Shown: positions 14,975 through 22,567 of the stretch, piece by piece
How positions within the stretch are numbered: position 1 is the stretch's first letter
Layout of the letters: every line of letters begins with the position of its first letter
DNA from: Deltaproteobacteria bacterium
GTDB lineage: Bacteria > Myxococcota_A > UBA9160 > PR03
Direction: 5' to 3'
Assembly: GCA_035063765.1 (NCBI GenBank)
Contig: JAPSFT010000032.1
Coordinates: forward strand, 1 to 37,470
Length of the DNA stretch: 37,470 nt
Notes under the pieces: model-generated
Database searches by the model: none
What the model saw: only the letters and a program-made list of their open reading frames with translations
Told to the model about the DNA's origin: nothing
Made by a program: the position numbers and the translations under genes

Positions 14975-17320
14975 ATGAGCGATCGGCAGCGGAAGGCGCG
15001 GCGACCCCGCGCGGGCGCGCGGGTCGGGCTCCTCGCGGTCGCCGCGCTCGCGGCCGCATCCTGCGCGAGCCTGCGGGGCGGCGGCGACGAGCTCGCGCCG
15101 CCGCCCGCGCTCGCGGCGCCCGGCACGCCCGACCCGCTCGCCGCGCTCCCCACGCGCGGGACCCCGCTCCCCGACGCACCCGACTTCGCGGCCCACGACC
15201 TCGCGGCGGCCACGCTCGCCGGCACGCCCGAGGCCGCGCTCGGCGCGCAGCGGCGGCTCGAGGAGCTGGAGCGCGAGCGGGCGCGGGCGGGCGCGCCCCC
15301 GAGCGGGCTCGCAGCGCGGGGCCGCTACCTCCTCGACGCCACCGAGCCGGACCCGATCGCGCGCCGCCGCGCCAGCGCCGCGCTGCTGCGCCGCGACGAC
15401 GTCGACCCGGCCCTGCGCCGCCGCCTGGAGCTCGAGGTGGCGGACGACCCGCTCGAGCTCGCCGACGCGCGCATCGACGACGCGCGCCGCGCGCGCGTGG
15501 CGCGCGGCGTGAACGCGCTCTCCGAGGCCGCCGGCCGCTCGCTCACCTCCACCGTCTTCGCGCCGATCCGGATCGCGCAGGCGCTGGTCGGTGTCGCGGT
15601 CGCCGAGCACATGGACGACCCGATCAGCGTCCAGGAGCGCCAGGCGCTGGCGCACTGGAAGCAGTACGTCGAGACCAACCCGGGCTCGCCCGAGACGCCG
15701 GCGCTGCTCGGCCGCATCGAGAAGATGCAGCGCCGCTGGCTCGAGTCGAAGCGCGAGCGCGGCGTGCGCACGGCGCGGCTCGCGCTCGAGCGCGGGCAGG
15801 ACGAGGCGGCGCTGGTGCTGGCCTCGCGCGCGCTCCTCTACGCGCCCGAGGATCCCGAGGCGGCGGCGCTGCGCAACGAGGCGGAGCGCCGCGTCGAGGC
15901 GTGGCGCCGGGCGCGCGCGAACAGCCTCGAGGCGGCGCCCGCCCTGCCCCCCGGAGCGACGGGCCCGCCGGCCGCGGCCCTGGCCCGGGCGCTCCTCGAT
16001 CCCGAGGGCGACGTGCCGGGCGCGGCCGCCGCGCTGCTCGCGAGCGGCGGCAGCGAGGGCCCCCTCGCCGACGAAGCGCGCTTCGCCGAGGCGCTCGCGG
16101 CCGGCGAGCGCGGGGAGGAGTCGCGCGGCTGGGAGCTGCTCGGCCGGGTCTCGGGCGAGCGCGGCCCGGACCGCGAGATGGCCCGCCATGCGGCCTGGCT
16201 GATCGCGAGCCCCGAGACGAACCCCTTCGCGGCCTTCCAGGCCGCGCGCGTCGATCACGCCGGCGAGCGTGCGAACTTCGTGCTGCTCGGGCCGCTCGCG
16301 CGCGGCGCGCGCGACCGGGACCTGCCGCGGCCGGTCGAGTACCTGCTCGAGGGGCCGTCGCTGCTCGGCACGATCGGGGGGATCCCCTCGCGCCTGCTCC
16401 AGGCGCTGGTCGTCACCAAGCCGGCGCGCGCACCCGCGATCCACGCGCGCCGCTACCTGGCGCGCCACCCCGACGGTGCGCGCAGCGACGAGGTGCGCGA
16501 GTGGCTGATCGGCTACTCCCAGGACAGCGGCAACGCGCTCGCCGCCTGGGAGCTCGCGCGCGACGGCGGCGAGGCCGACCCCGAGCGCCTGGCCGAGCTC
16601 GAGCGCGAGGCCGCCCGGCAGATGCTCGAGACCGCGCAGAAGCAGAAGCGCCAGGACCTGCGGCTCACGATGCTCGGCATGATCGCGAAGGACCACCCCG
16701 ACACCGAGGCCGGTCGCCGCGCCGGCGAGCTGGCGCACCAGGAGCTGACCCAGGCCACCGTCCAGAGCATCCGGATCACGCGCGGCTTCCTGCTCGAGAA
16801 CCCGGAGATCGCCGGGCCGAACGGCGTGGGGCTGCGCCCGGAGCTGCTCGACGGCCGGGCCTACGGCGGCGAGCTGCACCCCGACGGCGTGCGTCTCGTC
16901 GGCGGCCGCGTGCTCGAGTTCTCGCTCGTGGCGCCCGGCGGCGACGAGGACGACCCGCCGGAGCTGCTCCGCCGGGAGGTCTCGAGAGAGCGGCTCGCGC
17001 GGCTCGTGGCGCTGCTCGAGGAGACCACGATCCACAACGCACTCCTCGACCCGCTCGACGAGACCGCGCCCGACGCGCGCCGCGACCACTTCTTCGAGCG
17101 CGCCAAGCTCGGCGTCGCGGACGCCCCGGACACGCGGCCCTCGGCGACCTCGACCTACACCTTCGTGGGCGTGCGCGAGAAGTACGGGATGGTGCGCAGC
17201 CGCGAGTCGATCCTGCCCGTCGAGCTCGTCGTGCAGGGGTCGTTCCCGGACCTCGGGCTCGGCGCGTTTCCGCGCCTGCGGATGCCGAAGAAGACGCCGG
17301 ATGCGGTGTTGTACCAATAG
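14975..17320 (+). CDS. Large lipoprotein of unknown function, TPR/HEAT-like helical
   Basis: A 781-residue protein with a basic N-terminus, a hydrophobic segment and a lipobox-like AASC (Cys30). A Pro/Ala linker follows, then helical repeats to about residue 600 (for example RTARLALERGQDEAALVLASRALLYAPEDPEAAALRNEAERRVEAW reads as TPR-like pairs). A central hydrophobic stretch (RSLTSTVFAPIRIAQALVGVAV, about 190-211) may contact the membrane. The last 150 residues look beta-rich and end ...LGAFPRLRMPKKTPDAVLYQ. A GAGGAGGG ribosome site precedes the ATG. It follows the smaller lipoprotein in the same unit. No enzyme motif is visible; an envelope scaffold or assembly role is a guess. Confidence 0.85.
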   Translation: MSDRQRKARRPRAGARVGLLAVAALAAASCASLRGGGDELAPPPALAAPGTPDPLAALPTRGTPLPDAPDFAAHDLAAATLAGTPEAALGAQRRLEELERERARAGAPPSGLAARGRYLLDATEPDPIARRRASAALLRRDDVDPALRRRLELEVADDPLELADARIDDARRARVARGVNALSEAAGRSLTSTVFAPIRIAQALVGVAVAEHMDDPISVQERQALAHWKQYVETNPGSPETPALLGRIEKMQRRWLESKRERGVRTARLALERGQDEAALVLASRALLYAPEDPEAAALRNEAERRVEAWRRARANSLEAAPALPPGATGPPAAALARALLDPEGDVPGAAAALLASGGSEGPLADEARFAEALAAGERGEESRGWELLGRVSGERGPDREMARHAAWLIASPETNPFAAFQAARVDHAGERANFVLLGPLARGARDRDLPRPVEYLLEGPSLLGTIGGIPSRLLQALVVTKPARAPAIHARRYLARHPDGARSDEVREWLIGYSQDSGNALAAWELARDGGEADPERLAELEREAARQMLETAQKQKRQDLRLTMLGMIAKDHPDTEAGRRAGELAHQELTQATVQSIRITRGFLLENPEIAGPNGVGLRPELLDGRAYGGELHPDGVRLVGGRVLEFSLVAPGGDEDDPPELLRREVSRERLARLVALLEETTIHNALLDPLDETAPDARRDHFFERAKLGVADAPDTRPSATSTYTFVGVREKYGMVRSRESILPVELVVQGSFPDLGLGAFPRLRMPKKTPDAVLYQ

Positions 17321-17356
17321 GTGGGCAAGGCTGGCGATCGCGGCTCGTTGCCCTGC

Positions 17357-17393
17357 GGCTGCAGCTGGCCGCCCTGCGGGCGGCAGCTGAGCC
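17357..17393. repeat. Strong GC-rich hairpin downstream of the lipoprotein operon
   Basis: Arms at 17357-17374 and 17378-17393 pair with a TGC loop: CCGCCC/GGGCGG next to the loop, then CAGCTG/CAGCTG, then GGCT/AGCC, with two single-G bulges. It lies 37 bases after the lipoprotein stop and could end or stabilise that transcript; it has no T-tract. The 224-base spacer 17321-17544 holds no gene I can support. Confidence 0.6.
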
Positions 17394-17477
17394 GCTTGGC
17401 GGGGGGAGAGGAGCAGCTCGGCGGTGCGCTCTGCGCGCGACGGTCGGATCGCGGCCGCGGGTATTGCGCACCATGCG

Positions 17478-17505
17478 GCAGCGGCCGCCCTTCGGGCGGG
17501 GCTGC
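17478..17505. repeat. Hairpin in the 17.4-kb convergent spacer
   Basis: GCAGC...CCGCCC (17478-17490) pairs with GGGCGG...GCTGC (17494-17505) around a TTC loop, with a small internal loop. It has the same CCGCCC/GGGCGG core as the hairpin at 17357-17393. Confidence 0.5.
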
Positions 17506-17517
17506 GCGGCTGGCTGT

Positions 17518-17532
17518 GCCTGCGAAGCAGGC
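17518..17532. repeat. Short perfect hairpin near the 3' end of the small membrane protein gene
   Basis: GCCTGC-GAA-GCAGGC is a 6-bp perfect stem. On the minus strand it begins 12 bases after the stop of the gene at 17545, so it may act as its transcript end together with the two hairpins beyond it. Confidence 0.45.
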
Positions 17533-17544
17533 TGGAGCGGGCGG

Positions 17545-17817
17545 TCAGCCGGCGTCGGCGGTCGCGCCGAGCACCTCTTCGGCGCCAGGGGTCCGGGCGC
17601 GGGCGCCGCTGCCGGCGAGGCTCCAGTCGGCCGGGTTCCAGCCGCCGACCCACTTGTAGGAGGCGCGAACGACGAGGCCGAGGGTCACGTGCTCGGCGAG
17701 GTGCAGCGGCGTCGGCCAGGTGCCCGTGCCGAGCACCGTGACGAGGGCGCTGATCACGGCGACCACGCCGACGAACAGGAACAGCGCATAGGCAGCAAAG
17801 GCCTTGTCGTTGTCCAT
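17545..17817 (-). CDS. Small membrane protein, 90 residues, unknown
   Basis: Unrecognised. It begins MDNDKAFAAYALFLFVGVVAVISALVTVLGTG, giving one clear transmembrane helix (about 8-30). A second, weaker hydrophobic segment is at HVTLGLVVRASYKWVGGW (about 44-62), and the tail is Ala/Gly-rich. The ATG at 17817 is chosen because AGAGGAG precedes it; reading further upstream gives no plausible protein. It may be a two-helix inner-membrane protein. The 295 bases upstream (17818-18112) are noticeably less GC-rich than the surroundings; I see no gene, tRNA or clear promoter in them. Confidence 0.65.
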   Translation of the reverse strand: MDNDKAFAAYALFLFVGVVAVISALVTVLGTGTWPTPLHLAEHVTLGLVVRASYKWVGGWNPADWSLAGSGARARTPGAEEVLGATADAG

Positions 17818-18112
17818 GACTCCTCTTCCGCAGATCCCTCTTCCGAGGCGCAGTGGGTCTTTGTGTCGCACGATGATTCTGCACGGCGCATGCCAAATGC
17901 TGGAAGGAGGAGCGGGGACCGAGAGTCACACGAGGTCGGTCGAGAGACGCTCGTGTGCGTCGGCTCGCAGACCTTCGACGATCCTGGAGCCTGGTGTCTG
18001 TGGCGAAACGAGACAGGACGATGGGACAGAGGGGCGAAAGATCACGCGGCCGGAGCTCTGCTTCGGTGGCGGGCGCCGAGAATCGGAGGCCCGGGTACGG
18101 CAGGGGAGCGGG

Positions 18113-18391
18113 TCAGTCGCCGCTGCTCCACAGGATCCACGCGCCGATCACGATGAAGCCGACCCCGGCGATCCATTGCAGGACGCGCGGGCTCACGTGC
18201 TGGGAGACCCAGCCGCCCGCCAGCACGCCGATCGCGGAGGTCAGCACGAGCGCAGAGGCCGAGGCGAGGAAGACGGTGAGCCGCGGGTTCTCCGCCTGGG
18301 CGGAGTAGAGCAGCGTCGCGAGCTGGGTCTTGTCGCCGAGCTCGGCGACGAAGACCGAGGCGAAGACGGTCGCGAACAGGCGCAGGTCCAT
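18113..18391 (-). CDS. Gdt1/UPF0016 (TMEM165-type) cation transporter, single-domain form
   Basis: A 92-residue membrane protein carrying the family motif E-x-G-D-K-T once, as ELGDKTQ at residues 17-23, with three hydrophobic helices. UPF0016 members move Mn2+ or Ca2+, often out of the cytosol; two-domain versions hold two such motifs facing each other. The single-domain length implies that it must pair with itself or with another half elsewhere. AAGGAG lies upstream within the end of glcF, and only 5 bases separate the two genes, so it is probably the last cistron of the glcDEF unit. The link between manganese or calcium and glycolate oxidation is unexplained. No Mn riboswitch is visible. 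Confidence 0.9.
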   Translation of the reverse strand: MDLRLFATVFASVFVAELGDKTQLATLLYSAQAENPRLTVFLASASALVLTSAIGVLAGGWVSQHVSPRVLQWIAGVGFIVIGAWILWSSGD

Positions 18392-18396
18392 CGGGG

Positions 18397-19719
18397 TCAG
18401 ACTCCTTTCGCCCGCGAAGCCCTCTCCTCCTGGAGATAGGCGCGGTCGAGCAACGTGATCGGGTGCAGGATCTCGGCGCGCAGCCCGGAGCGGGCCGCGC
18501 CGGCGCGCAGCTGCATGATGCAGCCGGGGTTGCCGGTGGCGACGACGTCGGGTCGGGCGGCGGCGAGCGCACGGAGCTTGCGCTCGAGGACGGCGCCCGC
18601 CATCTCGGGGTGCGTCAGGTTGTAGATGCCGGCGGCGCCGCAGCAGCCGGTCGGGTCGTCGTGCGCGACGAGCTCGAGGCCGGGGATCTGGCGCAGGATC
18701 CGGCGCGGCGCCTCGCGCACGCGCTGGCCGTGGACGAGGTGGCAGGGGTCGTCGTAGCAGACGCGCAGCGCGAGCCGGCCCTCGGGCGGGCGCAGGCCGG
18801 CCTCGTCGAGGAGCTCGAGCGGGTCGCGCACGAGGCGCGCGAGCGCCTCGCCCTCGCCGGGGAGCCAGTCGCCGGCCTCGCGCAGCGCGGCGCCGCAGCC
18901 GGCAGAGTTCACGACGATCGCATCGACGCGCAGGCCGGCGAAGGCGGCGAGGTTCGCACGCAGCAGCGTGTGGGCGGAGGCCGCGTCGCCGGCGTGGGCG
19001 TGGAGCGCGCCGCAGCAGCGCTGGGTGCGCGGCACCAGCACCTCGAAGCCGTTGCGCGCGAGGACCCGCACGGTCGCGTGGTGCACGTCGCCGAAGAGCT
19101 CCGCCATGACGCAGCCCGTGAAGAGCGCGACGCGGCCGCGCGGGCCCGAGGATCCAGAGGGCTCACGCGGCTGCGCTTCGGTTCGCCACGCCGGCCGCTC
19201 CCGCTCCGCGCGCGGCGGGACGCGCGGCGCCAGCGCAAGCACCTCGGCGAGCCGGCGCGGCAGCAGCGCGCGCGCAGCGCGATCGAGCCCGAGGCGCTGC
19301 GCCAGGGCCAGCAGACCCACCGCCCGGCGCAGGCGCACCGGATCGGGAACCACGTGGCGCAGTGCGAAGCGCTCGAGCCGCTTCGCAGGGCCCGTGCGCA
19401 GGCCGGCCGTCTCCACCGCCGCACGCGTCTGCTCGACGAGACGCCCGAAGCGCACGCCCGACGGGCAGGCCGTCTCGCAGGCGCGGCAGTCGAGGCACAG
19501 GTAGGCCTCCTCGGCGAGCACCTCGTCGAGCGGCAGGCGGCCCTCGGCGACCGCGCGGATCAGGTGGATGCGGCCGCGCGGCGAGCTGCTCTCGCGGCCG
19601 GTCTCGCGATAGGTGGGGCAGACGGGCAGGCACAGGCCGCAGTGCACGCAGTCGAGCGTGCCCTCGTAGAGCGCGGCGAGGGGGCCCTCCGGAGCCCCGG
19701 GGCGAGGCGCTGCGCTCAC
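18397..19719 (-). CDS. glcF: Glycolate oxidase iron-sulfur subunit GlcF
   Basis: Electron-transfer subunit of the membrane-associated glycolate dehydrogenase GlcDEF, 440 residues. Two [4Fe-4S] motifs lie at C24-C27-C30-C34 (CVHCGLCLPVCP) and C75-C78-C81-C85 (CLDCRACETACP). Two cysteine-rich CCG domains follow, with RCCGALHAHAGD and GCCGAAGIYNLTHPEM as their key motifs. GTG at 19719 is chosen because it forms a GTGA overlap with the stop of glcE and starts the protein at the expected distance from the first cluster. Electrons should pass from GlcD/E flavins through these clusters to the quinone pool. A lactate or other 2-hydroxyacid substrate is also possible. Confidence 0.94.
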   Translation of the reverse strand: MSAAPRPGAPEGPLAALYEGTLDCVHCGLCLPVCPTYRETGRESSSPRGRIHLIRAVAEGRLPLDEVLAEEAYLCLDCRACETACPSGVRFGRLVEQTRAAVETAGLRTGPAKRLERFALRHVVPDPVRLRRAVGLLALAQRLGLDRAARALLPRRLAEVLALAPRVPPRAERERPAWRTEAQPREPSGSSGPRGRVALFTGCVMAELFGDVHHATVRVLARNGFEVLVPRTQRCCGALHAHAGDAASAHTLLRANLAAFAGLRVDAIVVNSAGCGAALREAGDWLPGEGEALARLVRDPLELLDEAGLRPPEGRLALRVCYDDPCHLVHGQRVREAPRRILRQIPGLELVAHDDPTGCCGAAGIYNLTHPEMAGAVLERKLRALAAARPDVVATGNPGCIMQLRAGAARSGLRAEILHPITLLDRAYLQEERASRAKGV

Positions 19720-21014
19720 AGGAGCCCCGGGCCGCGGCCGGGGTTCAGGACGCCGGCCGGATCGAAGCGCTGCTTGAGCGCGCGCAGGAGCGGCGCCGTG
19801 CCGGGCGCGTCGCCGAAGACGTCGCGCGCGCCCTTGGCCCAGGCGGGAGCCACCTCGAGCACCGCGATCCCCTCGCCCACCCGCGCCGCCTCGCGCGCCG
19901 CCCGCCAGGCGCGGTCGACGCCCGCGGCGTCCGCCTCGGAGTCGAGCGCGCAGCGCGCGAAGACGAGGCCCGAGCCGGGCAGGACGAGCAGCGCCGCGCC
20001 GGCGCGCCGGAGCCGTTCCGACACCGCGTCGAGTCGGTCCGGCAGGACGGCCAGCCGGAAGCGCAGGCCGACGGGGCCGAAGGTCTCGCCCTGGAGCGCG
20101 CGCAGGCGCCCGATCGCGCCCGGGCTCGCGGGCGCGGCGCCGCAGCGCTCCGCGAGCAGCCGCGCGTCCTGCGCCACGGCCGGCTCGTCGCCGCCAAGCT
20201 CGACGAGCAAGAGCCAGCCCGCGCCGGCGGTCCGGCTCGGCTCGAGCGTCGCGGCGAGGACCGGGTCGACGAGGGCGGCCGCGCGCACCGCGGGGAGCCG
20301 CGCCGCGGCGAGCGCGCGCTCCCAGCGCTCCGCGCCGCCCCCGAGCGCGCCCGAGAGCACGGCGAGCTGCGCGGGCCGGGGGCGCAGCCGCACCCAGGCC
20401 GAGGTGATCACCCCGAGCGTGCCGAGCGCGCCCACCTGGAGGCGGGTCAGGTCGTAGCCCGTGACGTTCTTCACGACGCGGCCGCCCGCGCGCGCGCGCA
20501 GCCCGTCGCCGAGCACCATCTCGATGCCGAGCACGACGTCGCGCGGCTTGCCGTAGCCGCCGTGGCGCGGGCCCATAGCAGCGCTGGCGAGCACGCCGCC
20601 GAGCGTCGCCCCGGCGCCGGGCGGGTCGAAGGGCAGCTCCCAGCCACCGGTCTCGAGCGCGGCGCGCAGGGTGGCGAGCGGCGTGCCCGCACGCGCGCAC
20701 AGGACCCCCTCGGCGGCGTCGAGCTCGACGATGCCGTCGAGCGCGCCGGTGTCGAGCAGCAGGCGCGCGCCGCGCGGGGGGTTGCCGAGCCCGAGCCGGC
20801 TCCCGCCGCCGCGCACCACGGCGCCGAGCCCGCGCTCGGCGAGCACGGCCAGCGCGCGCGCCAGCGCACCGGCGTCGGGCGGCCGCAGGGAGACGGCGAG
20901 CGGACACCCGTCCACCTCGAGGGGCGCGTGCTCGACGAGCGCGCCCTCGCCGGCCGCCTCGTGCAGCGCCTCCTGGTCGGCGGGATCGAGCGGCCGGACC
21001 TCGCCCACGCGCAT
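19716..21014 (-). CDS. glcE: Glycolate oxidase FAD-binding subunit GlcE
   Basis: A 432-residue PCMH-type FAD protein, the smaller flavin subunit of glycolate oxidase. The FAD pyrophosphate loop is VVRGGGSRLGLGNPPRG (about 65-81), and GAGATLGGVLASAAMGPRHGGYGKPRDVVLG (about 132-162) is the matching GlcE signature. KNVTGYDLTRLQVGALGTLGVIT follows, and the C-terminus QRFDPAGVLNPGRG is the family ending. ATG at 21014 is annotated, but GGGAGG touches it directly; the GTG two codons later (21008) has ideal spacing and may be the true start. Its stop overlaps the glcF start. The 98-base spacer to glcD contains a repeated CGGCGATCG. Confidence 0.93.
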   Translation of the reverse strand: MRVGEVRPLDPADQEALHEAAGEGALVEHAPLEVDGCPLAVSLRPPDAGALARALAVLAERGLGAVVRGGGSRLGLGNPPRGARLLLDTGALDGIVELDAAEGVLCARAGTPLATLRAALETGGWELPFDPPGAGATLGGVLASAAMGPRHGGYGKPRDVVLGIEMVLGDGLRARAGGRVVKNVTGYDLTRLQVGALGTLGVITSAWVRLRPRPAQLAVLSGALGGGAERWERALAAARLPAVRAAALVDPVLAATLEPSRTAGAGWLLLVELGGDEPAVAQDARLLAERCGAAPASPGAIGRLRALQGETFGPVGLRFRLAVLPDRLDAVSERLRRAGAALLVLPGSGLVFARCALDSEADAAGVDRAWRAAREAARVGEGIAVLEVAPAWAKGARDVFGDAPGTAPLLRALKQRFDPAGVLNPGRGPGLL

Positions 21015-21112
21015 CCTCCCTTGCCCGCGGTCCGATCGTCGCGCGACCGGCCGGCGATCGGCGCCCGGCGATCGTCCCGGGGGTCCGCGCTCCGGGCCGC
21101 CCGCGCCCGCGT

Positions 21113-22567
21113 TCAGAGCGGAACGCGATCGTAGCCGCGCGCCTTCGGGTTGGCCTCGACGCAGAAGCGCGGGGTCGGCAGGACCTTGCCGGGGTTGCAG
21201 ACGCCGCCCGGGTCGAAGGCGGCGCGCAGCCGGCGCTGCGCCTCGAGGTCGTCCTCGGTGAAGACGAGGCCCATGTAGTCGCGCTTCTCGGTGCCGATGC
21301 CGTGCTCGCCGCTGATCGCCCCGCCGGCCGCGACGCAGGCCTCGAGGATCTCGCGGCCGGCGGCGAGCACCCGCGCCAGCTCGTCGGGGTCGCGGCGGTC
21401 GAAGGAGATGTTCGGGTGGAGGTTCCCGTCGCCGGCGTGGAAGACGTTCGCGAGGCGCAGGCCGCGCCGGTCGCAGATCGCGCCGACCTGCTCGAGCACC
21501 TCGGGGAGCTTCGAGCGCGGCACCACCGCGTCGTGCACGTAGAGGTCGGGCGCGATCCGGCCCATCGCGCCGAAGGCGCCCTTGCGCGCGCGCCAGAAGC
21601 GCTCGCGCTCGGCCTCGTCGCGCGCGCGCTCGACGCGCGCGCCCTCGGCCGCGCAGAGCGCGCGGATCCGCTCGACCTGCGCCGGCAGCGCGACGCCGGG
21701 GCCGTCGAGCTCGACCAGCAGCACGGCGCCGGCGTCGCGCGGGAGCCCGGCGGCGTAGACGCTTGCCTCCACCGCCGCGATCGTGCGGCGGTCGACGATC
21801 TCCATCGCGGCGGGCACGAGCCCGCTCGTGATGACGGCGCCCACCGCGCGGCACGCCGACACGACGTCCTGGAAGATCGCGAGCAGCGTCTCGCTGGCCG
21901 CGGGGACCGGCGTGAGCCGCACCGTCGCCTCGACCACCACCCCGAGCGTCCCCTCGCTGCCGACGACGGCGCCCACCAGGTCCGGGCCCGGCGCGAAGCC
22001 GGTCGGCGAGCCGATTCGCACGAGCTCGCCGTCGGGCAGCACGAGCTCGAGCGCGAGCACGTGGTGCGCGGTGGTGCCGTACTTCAGCGTATGCGGGCCG
22101 CCCGAGCTCTCGGCGACGTTGCCCCCGATCGTGCACGCGAGCTGGCTCGAGGGATCCGGGGCGTAGAAGAGCCCGTGCGGGCGTGCCGCCGCGGAGAGCG
22201 CGGCGTTCACGACCCCCGGCTCCACGACCGCGAGCCGGTTCCCGGCGTCGATCGCGAGGATCCGGTCGAGGCGCGCGCACTCGATCACGACGCCGCCCTC
22301 CTGGGCCGTGGCGCCGCCCGAGAGGCCGGTGCCGGCGCCGCGCGCGACGAAGGGCGTCGCGAAGCGCCGGCAGGCGCGCACGACCCGCACCACCTCGTGC
22401 TTGTCGCGCGGCAGCACGACCGCCGCGGGGCGGCTTCCGTGCAGGGTGAGCGCGTCGCACTCCCAGGCGACCAGCTCGGCCTCGCGCGACAGGCAGCGCT
22501 CGGCGCCCACGATCGCGCGCAGCGCCTCGAGGAGCGCGCCCGGGGCCTCGCGGCTCGGCGGGCTCAC
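21113..22567 (-). CDS. glcD: Glycolate oxidase FAD-linked catalytic subunit GlcD
   Basis: A 484-residue FAD-dependent 2-hydroxyacid dehydrogenase, the catalytic subunit of GlcDEF; family members oxidise glycolate to glyoxylate. The FAD domain has PFVARGAGTGLSGGATAQEGGVVI (about 71-94) and SQLACTIGGNVAESSGGPHTLKYG (about 140-163), both near-identical to the GlcD consensus. The C-terminal cap carries FHAGDGNLHPNISFD and ISGEHGIGTEKRDYM, with the catalytic/metal His residues, and ends DPGGVCNPGKVLP. It starts with GTG in a GTGA overlap with the metallopeptidase stop. A D-lactate dehydrogenase role cannot be excluded, but separate glcE and glcF genes favour glycolate. Confidence 0.95.
   Translation of the reverse strand: MSPPSREAPGALLEALRAIVGAERCLSREAELVAWECDALTLHGSRPAAVVLPRDKHEVVRVVRACRRFATPFVARGAGTGLSGGATAQEGGVVIECARLDRILAIDAGNRLAVVEPGVVNAALSAAARPHGLFYAPDPSSQLACTIGGNVAESSGGPHTLKYGTTAHHVLALELVLPDGELVRIGSPTGFAPGPDLVGAVVGSEGTLGVVVEATVRLTPVPAASETLLAIFQDVVSACRAVGAVITSGLVPAAMEIVDRRTIAAVEASVYAAGLPRDAGAVLLVELDGPGVALPAQVERIRALCAAEGARVERARDEAERERFWRARKGAFGAMGRIAPDLYVHDAVVPRSKLPEVLEQVGAICDRRGLRLANVFHAGDGNLHPNISFDRRDPDELARVLAAGREILEACVAAGGAISGEHGIGTEKRDYMGLVFTEDDLEAQRRLRAAFDPGGVCNPGKVLPTPRFCVEANPKARGYDRVPL

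Noticed and set aside
14723-17929. Long minus-strand open frame (over 1000 codons) opposite the lipoprotein operon
   Set aside because: Antisense shadow. The plus strand has lipoprotein signals, good ribosome sites and start/stop coupling; the minus-strand product has no recognisable fold.
17818-18112. Lower-GC spacer as a possible RNA gene or inserted fragment
   Set aside because: No tRNA cloverleaf, no long paired structure and no ORF with family likeness could be found by eye; only its lower GC stands out.
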